A DNA stretch of 12,553 bases from JBKJML01 sp046596415 (GTDB lineage: Bacteria > Actinomycetota > Thermoleophilia > Gaiellales > Gaiellaceae). A model generated the notes under the pieces. It did not search any database and had not been told where the DNA came from. It saw only the letters and a list, made by a program, of their open reading frames with translations. This document shows positions 1-5,399 of this stretch, one piece after another (positions within the stretch are counted from its first letter, which is position 1; each line of letters opens with the position of its first letter). Where the stretch lies: positions 1 to 12,553 of the forward strand of contig JBKJML010000112.1 of the NCBI GenBank assembly GCA_046596415.1, given 5' to 3'. The translations under genes and the position numbers were made by a program.

Positions 1-591
1 AACGGCAAGGTCGGCTCGGTGCTGGCGCCGGCGCTCGAGGCGGCTGGGCACGAGCTCGCCGAGGGGCCGGCCGGCAGCGACGCTGCGGTCGACTTCACCC
101 GCCCCGACGCCGTCGAGGCGAACGTCGCTGCAGCGCTCGCCGAGCGGCTCCCGGTCGTGATCGGCACGAGCGGCTTCGACGAGGCACGGATCAACGACCT
201 GGCGCGCGAGCACGAGCTCCCGGTCTTCTTCGCTCCGAATTTCGCGATCGGCGCCGTGCTGATGATGCGGTTCGCCGCCGAGGCCTGCCGCTACCTGCCG
301 GATGCGGAGATCGTGGAGTTGCACCATGCGACCAAGCTCGACGCACCCTCCGGCACGGCGAAGGCGACGGCGGCGCTCCTGCCGGGCACGACACCGATCC
401 ACTCGGTGCGCCTCCCGGGGCTCGTCGCTCATCAGGAGGTCATCTTCGGCGGTCAGGGAGAGACGCTGACGATCCGCCATGACACGAGCTCTCGCGAGGC
501 GTACGTGCCCGGGGTGCTCCTCGCGCTGGACAAAATCCACACCCTGCCACCAGGCCTCACCGTCGGCTTGGCGCGCCTCCTCGAGCTGTAG
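1..591 (+). CDS. dapB: 4-hydroxy-tetrahydrodipicolinate reductase, 5' end cut by window
   Basis: This enzyme reduces the DapA product with NAD(P)H in the cytoplasmic diaminopimelate/lysine pathway. The reading frame is open from base 1 and begins inside the nucleotide-binding loop: NGKVG is the end of the usual GxNGxxG motif, so only about nine N-terminal residues should be missing. The family hallmark ELHHATKLDAPSGTA starts at base 316 and contains the His pair and Lys of the active site; APNFAIG and the C-terminal IRHDTSSREAY segment also fit. About 205 residues in total is short against the usual 240-270. The shortening falls in loops, notably after the N-terminal strand and between the active site and HSVRLPG, and all key motifs remain. 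The stop lies 31 bp before dapA, the next enzyme-coding gene of the same pathway. Identification is firm; the true start is outside the window. Confidence 0.95.
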   Translation, partial: NGKVGSVLAPALEAAGHELAEGPAGSDAAVDFTRPDAVEANVAAALAERLPVVIGTSGFDEARINDLAREHELPVFFAPNFAIGAVLMMRFAAEACRYLPDAEIVELHHATKLDAPSGTAKATAALLPGTTPIHSVRLPGLVAHQEVIFGGQGETLTIRHDTSSREAYVPGVLLALDKIHTLPPGLTVGLARLLEL

Positions 592-610
592 GCGAGCCCG
601 GGCGCCGGCG

Positions 611-616
611 TATAAT
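611..616 (+). promoter_or_regulatory. Predicted -10 box of dapA, leaderless start
   Basis: TATAAT, a perfect -10 consensus in otherwise GC-rich DNA, lies in the 31-bp gap between dapB and dapA. Its last base is 7 positions before the A of the dapA ATG, so transcription should start on the start codon itself. No Shine-Dalgarno sequence precedes the ATG (the six bases are ccggcc). No good -35 hexamer is visible 16-18 bp upstream. dapA therefore probably has its own promoter besides any read-through from dapB. Confidence 0.75.
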
Positions 617-622
617 CCGGCC

Positions 623-1504
623 ATGTTCGGTAGCGTCCTCACTGCGATCGTCACCCCGTTTTCGGCCGACGGCTCGGTCGATCTCCAGTCGTTCCGGGGC
701 CTGGCGCGCCACCTGCTCGCGAACGGCTCCGATGGCCTCGTCGTCACCGGGACGACCGGCGAGTCACCGACACTCGAGGACGACGAGCGCTTCGCGCTGT
801 ACGGCGCCGCCGTCGAGGAGGCCGCAGGCAACGCCACGGTCGTCGCTGGCACGGGCACCTACTCGACCGCCCACTCGATCCACCTGACGGAGCGCGCCGA
901 CGCGCTTGGTGTCGACGCGTTCCTGATCGTGACCCCGTACTACAACAAGCCGCCCAACCGCGGGATCGTCGCCCATTACCGGGCCATCGCGGCTGCAACC
1001 GAGAAACCGATTGTCGTCTACAACATTCCTGGCCGGGTCGTGCTCAACATCGACTCGGAGACGATGGCCGAGCTGGCCAAGATCCCGAACGTCGTCGCGG
1101 TCAAGCAGGCGAACGACGATCTCGAGCAGGCGCGGCGGATCGTCGAGCTCGGCCTCACGCTCTACGCCGGTGACGACGACCTGATCGTTCCATTCCTCGA
1201 GCTTGGCGGAGCGGGTGGGGTCTGCGTCCACACGCATGTCGTCGGGCCGCAGGTGCAGGAGATCTGCCGTCGCTGGCAGACGGGCGACCACGAGGGAGCA
1301 CGGGAGCTCGACGCCGAGATCCGGGCCTCGATCGATCTGCTGCGGGTGGCGCCGAACCCGATCGCGATCAAGTGTGCGTTGAACCTGCTCGGCCACGCGG
1401 TCGGCGGTCACCGGCTACCGCTGGTCGCGGCGACGGACGACGAGCTAGAGCAGGTGCGCGACTGCCTCGAGCGGCTCGGCCTGCTTGAGCGCGCGGCACT
1501 CTAG
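623..1504 (+). CDS. dapA: 4-hydroxy-tetrahydrodipicolinate synthase
   Basis: It condenses pyruvate with aspartate semialdehyde, the first committed step of diaminopimelate/lysine synthesis, in the cytoplasm. The 293-residue product has the family's usual length and even its standard numbering: Thr44-Thr45 in TGTTGES, Tyr133 and Arg138 in YNIPGR, and the Schiff-base Lys161 in VAVKQA, with YYNKP before them. The frame is open further upstream to base 479, but that extension runs through dapB in another frame and has no family similarity. The ATG at 623 gives the normal N-terminus (MFGSVLTAIVTPF) and sits just behind a TATAAT box. The last 60 bp overlap the 3' end of the convergent DUF5317-MFS gene, leaving no room for a separate terminator. 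In many Actinobacteria rnj follows dapA; here a reverse-strand operon separates them. Confidence 0.97.
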   Translation: MFGSVLTAIVTPFSADGSVDLQSFRGLARHLLANGSDGLVVTGTTGESPTLEDDERFALYGAAVEEAAGNATVVAGTGTYSTAHSIHLTERADALGVDAFLIVTPYYNKPPNRGIVAHYRAIAAATEKPIVVYNIPGRVVLNIDSETMAELAKIPNVVAVKQANDDLEQARRIVELGLTLYAGDDDLIVPFLELGGAGGVCVHTHVVGPQVQEICRRWQTGDHEGARELDAEIRASIDLLRVAPNPIAIKCALNLLGHAVGGHRLPLVAATDDELEQVRDCLERLGLLERAAL

Positions 1505-3208
1505 ACGACGCGCCCGCGAACCGAGCTGGGCCAGGAGCGCTCCTCCGACGAGGAAGATACTGCCGATCCCGATCGCGCCGGAAGGCGAGAAGAGTTGTGC
1601 GGCGGCGGGCGCCAGCGAGACGCCGATGAACATCGCGAGCGCCACGGTGGAGGATGAGATGCCGAAGACCGCGCCGAGCCGGTCGGGATCTGCACGGCGC
1701 TGGAGCGCCGTGTCGTAGACGACGTCGGTGGTGCCGTCCACGAGGCCGATCAGCCCGAGCACCAGCAGTGCCGTCGGGGCATCTTCGCCGAGCGCGAGCA
1801 CGACGAACAGGCCGGTCATCGTCAGCAGTCCGATTGGAATCCAGCGCGTCGAATCTCCCGCTGGACGCGAGAAACCGACGATCGCCTGGCCCAGGGCCAG
1901 CCCGATCGCGAGCGAGCCGAGCGCGAACCCGTAGCCGCCGGCCCCGAAGCCGAGCTCGTCGAAGAGGCTCGGGAAGGTGGCGCTAGCGAGCCCCGTCGCC
2001 AGGGAGGCGGCTCCAAAGGAGAGAATCGGCAGCAGCAGCGCGGGCCGCCGCGCCACGTACCGCAGGCCGCCGATCTGGCGCGGTTCCCGTGCCAGCGTGA
2101 GCGGTTCGACCCGGAGCAGGGAGAAGAGCCCGCAGGCGAGGACGAACGTGGCGAGGTCGACGACGAGCGCCGTTGTCGTGCCGACGGTCGTGAGCGCGAC
2201 GCCGGCACCGAGCGCGCCGAGCGCCATCGCGACGTCCTTCGCCATGCCCATGGCCGCGTTCGCGGATGCGAGCTCGTGCTCGGGCAGGAGCGCCGGCAGG
2301 AAGGCCGGCACGGTCGCATTCGAGATCGCCGCGAGCACACCCGACGCGGCGAGCGCGGCATACGCGCCCCAGAGGTTCGACTGCACCACCGCCGCGATCG
2401 CACCGATCAGAACCAGGCCGCGGGCGGCTTCGATCGTCGCGAGCAAGCCGTTCTTCGGCAGCCGGTCAACGACGATCATCGCGATCCCGCCGCCGACGAT
2501 GGGAGGCGCCAGCCGCACGAGTAGGAGCAGCGCGACGTTCGCCGTGGATCTCGTCTCGGCGTAGATCCAGCCCATGAGCGCTGCGAGCGTGAGCCAGTCC
2601 CCAGCGTGCGACACGAGCTTGCCGCCGACGAGGAGCCGGTAGGGGCCGCTTCGGAAGGGTACCGCGAGCCGCGCAACCTGGAGTGGCGGATTCCCGGTCG
2701 ATCCGAGCGACACGACCAGCACGAAGGCGATCGCGCCCAGGCCGATGACGACATCGCCGACGGAGAAGACGTTGGCAAACAGCAAGCGACTCGGCAGGAC
2801 GAACACGTCGCCGAGGAACACGAGCCGGTCCGCCGAGCCTGAGACGTTGCCGTCGAACTGCTGCAGCCCGAGGGCGGCGAGCGCCCTGTCCGACGCGGGC
2901 ATCCGGCCGCCGTTCACCGCGATCGCGACGGTGTTGCACGCGAGGCCGCCGAGGATGAGCGCAAGCGGTCGCACCCGCAGGTTCAAGGCCGCGAAGACGA
3001 TCAGCAGTCCGTAGGTGACGAGGTGGAGCGGGCCGACCAGCCCTTCGGGGACGCCAGCACCGACGCGGGAGAACAGGGCGATCTGGCCGCCGAGTGCAAC
3101 GAGAACGAGGACCTCTCCACGCAGGGGGAGCGCGGCGATCCGCGAGAGGTTGCCGCCGAGAACGACCGCCAGAATCACTCCCAGTAGGAGCGCAACCAGG
3201 ACGAACAT
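1445..3208 (-). CDS. Fusion of a DUF5317-like membrane domain with an MFS transporter
   Basis: Membrane protein of 587 residues in two parts. Residues 1 to about 172 hold four or five hydrophobic helices and the motifs NGGRMP (99-104), LGDVF (132-136) and NVFSVGD (146-152), which I associate with DUF5317, a family of unknown function normally found as a stand-alone protein of about 190 residues. From about residue 188 a second unit begins (GKLVSHAGDWLTLAAL) with roughly 12 hydrophobic segments and the pattern of MFS_3-type exporters. The substrate cannot be read from the sequence. The ATG directly follows the stop of the HD-GYP gene (tagatg), which suggests translational coupling. The C-terminal tail overlaps dapA by 60 bp on the opposite strand. 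The MFS part is firm; the DUF5317 name is from motif memory and less certain. A frameshift joining two genes is unlikely, because one open frame covers both parts. Confidence 0.85.
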   Translation of the reverse strand: MFVLVALLLGVILAVVLGGNLSRIAALPLRGEVLVLVALGGQIALFSRVGAGVPEGLVGPLHLVTYGLLIVFAALNLRVRPLALILGGLACNTVAIAVNGGRMPASDRALAALGLQQFDGNVSGSADRLVFLGDVFVLPSRLLFANVFSVGDVVIGLGAIAFVLVVSLGSTGNPPLQVARLAVPFRSGPYRLLVGGKLVSHAGDWLTLAALMGWIYAETRSTANVALLLLVRLAPPIVGGGIAMIVVDRLPKNGLLATIEAARGLVLIGAIAAVVQSNLWGAYAALAASGVLAAISNATVPAFLPALLPEHELASANAAMGMAKDVAMALGALGAGVALTTVGTTTALVVDLATFVLACGLFSLLRVEPLTLAREPRQIGGLRYVARRPALLLPILSFGAASLATGLASATFPSLFDELGFGAGGYGFALGSLAIGLALGQAIVGFSRPAGDSTRWIPIGLLTMTGLFVVLALGEDAPTALLVLGLIGLVDGTTDVVYDTALQRRADPDRLGAVFGISSSTVALAMFIGVSLAPAAAQLFSPSGAIGIGSIFLVGGALLAQLGSRARRLECRALKQAEPLEAVAHLL

Positions 3209-5155
3209 CTAGCGTGCCGCCGCGATCGGCAGGGCAGGCGCCACCGCCGGTGGCGCTGCGGGAAGGAGCGCCTTCGCGAGCTCATCGAGCTTGCTGTGGA
3301 GCGCGGCGTCGATCCGGCGCGGGACACGACTCCTGAAGCCGACGATCAGGAAGCCGCGGGTGACACCGTTCTCGGCGAGCGGTACCGCCACGTAGGTGCC
3401 GTCGACGCCGAGCTCGCCTCCGTCGATCGTGTGCAGCTCGCCCGCGTTGTCCATGTCTCGCAAGAGCCAACTCGTCAGCACATGGCTGTCGGGACCTGGG
3501 GAGCCCGTCCGGCGCTCGAGCTCGAGCGTGCCGGCGAGGTCGGCTGCATTCCAGCCGACAAGACCAGCCCACTGGACTTCAGCGTCAGCTTCGAGGCGGC
3601 CCACCGTCGCGTGGAACGCCAGCGCCCGTGGCAGCTCTGCCTTGAGTGTCGCCGCGAGCGAGGTGGTGAGCCGTCGCTGGCGACGGGAGTCGACTGCGAG
3701 CCACACGACGCCGAGGAGCGCAGCAGCCACCCCGACGGGTGCGATCGACGTGAGGCCGGCGCCGATTGCCACCAGCCCGAGAGTCACGCCACCGAGCACG
3801 ACCGTCTCCTGTCGGTTCGCGTCGACGTATCGCACGAGCGCCGGGCGCGCCGTTCCGACGCTCCACAGATCGGAGAGCTCCTTCAGCTCGCTGGGAGTGA
3901 GCGCGGCGCGCGCATCCTCTCCACGCCTGTGCGCGACGAAGGCACGCGCCAACCCCGCGTGGTACTGGCTGCCCGCCAGCCGCTCGATCTCAGCCAGCGC
4001 GAACTCTTCGTCGAGGGCATCCCGGTAGGGCCGGTCGCTCGTCATCGCGTCGAAGCTGTCGCCGATCGTGATGAAGTGCGAGGCGAGGGGAATCGCGGCG
4101 CCCTGGACGCCGTAGTAGCCCTGCCCGTCGAAACGCTCGTGGTGGTACTCGACCGCGCCTGCAATCGAGCCCGCGACGCGGAAGCGGCGCAGGATGCGCG
4201 CCGAGAGCCGGGGATGACGCCGCATCAACGCGAACTCGTCAGCCGAGAGCTTCGCCGGCTTGCGCAGGATGTCGGCGTCCACAGCGATCTTGCCCAGGTC
4301 GTGCAGCCGGGCGGCCCAGCGGATCCGGGCGGTTTCGGCCACTGGCAGCTCGAGCGCTTCTGCCAGCTCGAACACGTGATCGGCGACGCGCTCCGAGTGC
4401 CGGAACGTGTGGGGGTCTCGCTCGTCCACGAGGTTGGCGAAGGTCTCGAGGGCTCGTGCGGTCTCGCGCCGCTGCTCGGCGTGGCGGGCGAGAGCCTCGT
4501 AGACGGCGACGACGAGGGGAACAAGCGCGACGATGGCCCAGGGCTCGACGAGCGCGAATGTGGCGAGCGAAATGCCGAGGCCGGCTTCGGCCGCGGCGGA
4601 CGGGACGTCCTTCGCGAGCTTCTCCCTCAGGAGCGCCCGCGTGCTCAGCCCCTGATGCAGAGCCACGACAAGGCTGATGAGGCCCTGGTTCAGGAGTGTG
4701 TACGTCGCCCAGGCAACGCCGATCGGCAGGAAACCGCCGGGAAGCTCGAGTACGCCCGGCGTGCCGCCGGCCAGGAGGTAGACGCCGCCTGCTGTGAGCG
4801 CCGAGATCGCGAACACGCTCGCGTTGTAGGCGACCTTGATGTCGAGCCGGCGGCGCAGCCCGTCGACGACGACCACGCCGGTCGCTGCAACGAGGGCGGC
4901 CGCCCACGGACCGAGCATCAGCACGGCCGCGATATGGATCCCGGACGAGAAGCTGAACTGCTGGGTGTCGGCGGGTTCGCCGCTACCTTCGTCGCCCTCG
5001 ACCTGGAGGAGCTCCGTCAGGATCGCCGCCAACGCGAGCAGCGCGAGCGTCCCCGACGGAACGTCCAGCGTCGCCACGACCGAACCGGCGGTCGTGGCGA
5101 GACCGAGTGTGACGATGCAGACGACGAGAGCCCGCGCCCGATTGGGAACGGACAT
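3209..5155 (-). CDS. Membrane HD-GYP-type phosphodiesterase with C-terminal GAF-like region
   Basis: Multidomain protein of 648 residues. Residues 8-222 form about six or seven hydrophobic segments, an apparent membrane sensor module. Residues about 235-410 form an HD-GYP domain, the family that hydrolyses cyclic di-GMP or related dinucleotides. Visible conserved residues are His253, His285-Asp286 with Lys289 (HDLGK), His314, His338-His339 and Asp366 in GDSFDAMTSDRPYR. Two departures stand out: the signature reads GYY (346-348) instead of GYP, and the Arg usual in the following IPLxAR segment is His360. Two more hydrophobic segments lie at about 451-488. They are followed by a soluble region of about 140 residues with a GAF-like feel (TYVAVPLAENGVTRGFLIVGF), only a tentative call. 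The ATG at 5155 has a modest GAGG upstream. It is the middle gene of a reverse-strand operon, 22 nt after the small peptide gene and abutting the transporter. Metal ligands appear intact, so activity is plausible but unproven. Confidence 0.88.
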   Translation of the reverse strand: MSVPNRARALVVCIVTLGLATTAGSVVATLDVPSGTLALLALAAILTELLQVEGDEGSGEPADTQQFSFSSGIHIAAVLMLGPWAAALVAATGVVVVDGLRRRLDIKVAYNASVFAISALTAGGVYLLAGGTPGVLELPGGFLPIGVAWATYTLLNQGLISLVVALHQGLSTRALLREKLAKDVPSAAAEAGLGISLATFALVEPWAIVALVPLVVAVYEALARHAEQRRETARALETFANLVDERDPHTFRHSERVADHVFELAEALELPVAETARIRWAARLHDLGKIAVDADILRKPAKLSADEFALMRRHPRLSARILRRFRVAGSIAGAVEYHHERFDGQGYYGVQGAAIPLASHFITIGDSFDAMTSDRPYRDALDEEFALAEIERLAGSQYHAGLARAFVAHRRGEDARAALTPSELKELSDLWSVGTARPALVRYVDANRQETVVLGGVTLGLVAIGAGLTSIAPVGVAAALLGVVWLAVDSRRQRRLTTSLAATLKAELPRALAFHATVGRLEADAEVQWAGLVGWNAADLAGTLELERRTGSPGPDSHVLTSWLLRDMDNAGELHTIDGGELGVDGTYVAVPLAENGVTRGFLIVGFRSRVPRRIDAALHSKLDELAKALLPAAPPAVAPALPIAAAR

Positions 5156-5177
5156 GTCTCAGTGCCTCAGCGCGAAG

Positions 5178-5261
5178 CTAGTGCCACTTCGTGCCTGCGC
5201 CTGCTGCGACCAGCAGTGCCGCGAGGGTCATCAGGCGATACAGCCAAGTTCGATGCCGCAT
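5178..5261 (-). CDS. Small hydrophobic peptide, 27 residues, upstream of the HD-GYP gene
   Basis: A short open frame reads MRHRTWLYRL, then MTLAALLVAAGAG, then TKWH and TAG. A perfect AGGAGG (5268-5273, - strand) sits 6 nt before the ATG, the strongest Shine-Dalgarno sequence in the window, which argues that it is translated. A basic, aromatic N-terminus is followed by about 14 hydrophobic residues, so it may be a small membrane peptide or a leader peptide; the hydrophobic run is short for a full membrane span. It ends 22 nt before the HD-GYP start and is probably cotranscribed with it. I do not recognise a family. It could act on the HD-GYP protein or the transporter, or only tune translation of the next gene. 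Confidence 0.55.
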   Translation of the reverse strand: MRHRTWLYRLMTLAALLVAAGAGTKWH

Positions 5262-5298
5262 GTCGTGCCTCCTGTAGTGATCGCCAATGTGGCGGGAG

Positions 5299-5316
5299 TC
5301 ACAGCTTCGTCACGCC
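5299..5316. promoter_or_regulatory. Possible PhoP/OmpR-type response-regulator box
   Basis: TCACAGC (5299-5305) and TCACGCC (5310-5316) form a direct repeat with 4 nt between them, an 11-bp period. This matches the architecture known for actinobacterial PhoP boxes (TCACAGC-N4-TCACAGC). It lies in the divergent region, about 40-55 bp upstream of the small peptide start on the - strand and about 85-100 bp upstream of rnj. It could control either side. No response-regulator gene is in the window, so the call rests on motif similarity alone. Confidence 0.4.
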
Positions 5317-5317
5317 G

Positions 5318-5337
5318 AGGGGGCCGTATATCCCCCT
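5318..5337. repeat. Inverted repeat AGGGGG-N8-CCCCCT
   Basis: Six-base arms flank the AT-rich centre ccgtatat in the divergent region, directly next to the PhoP-like box. There is no downstream T-run, so it does not look like a terminator for either strand. It may be an operator, or a chance feature of GC-rich DNA. A -10-like GTATAT lies in its centre. Confidence 0.35.
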
Positions 5338-5387
5338 TCAGAGGGTTCCGTGCTTGTACGGGCGCACCGGAGGCAGCGGGGGCTACA

Positions 5388-5393
5388 TACACT
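5388..5393 (+). promoter_or_regulatory. Predicted -10 box of rnj, leaderless start
   Basis: TACACT matches the TAnnnT core of the -10 element. It ends 6 nt before the GTG chosen as the rnj start, the same spacing as for dapA. No Shine-Dalgarno sequence lies before the GTG (the six bases are gcgcgc). No convincing -35 was found. The hexamer alone is weak; the conserved spacing across genes is what supports it. Confidence 0.55.
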
Positions 5394-5399
5394 GCGCGC

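Noticed and set aside
479..622. Upstream extension of dapA
   Set aside because: It overlaps dapB in another frame and adds 48 residues with no DapA similarity; the ATG at 623 restores standard family numbering and follows TATAAT.
764..1411. 215-codon open frame on the - strand inside dapA
   Set aside because: Antisense to a complete, well-conserved enzyme gene; the translation shows no recognisable motif.
3296..5399. Long open frame on the + strand (continuing to 5542) opposite the HD-GYP gene
   Set aside because: It lies entirely antisense to a gene with clear domains, encodes a low-complexity Arg/Glu/Asp-rich product without motifs, and is expected in GC-rich DNA where the complementary third frame lacks stops.
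4836..5399. Upstream extension of rnj
   Set aside because: The extra frame is antisense to the HD-GYP gene and crosses the regulatory region; RNase J begins naturally at GTG 5400.
5156..5399. c-di-GMP or other riboswitch in the 244-bp divergent region
   Set aside because: No conserved aptamer core was recognised; on the - strand the small peptide gene fills much of the leader, and rnj appears leaderless.
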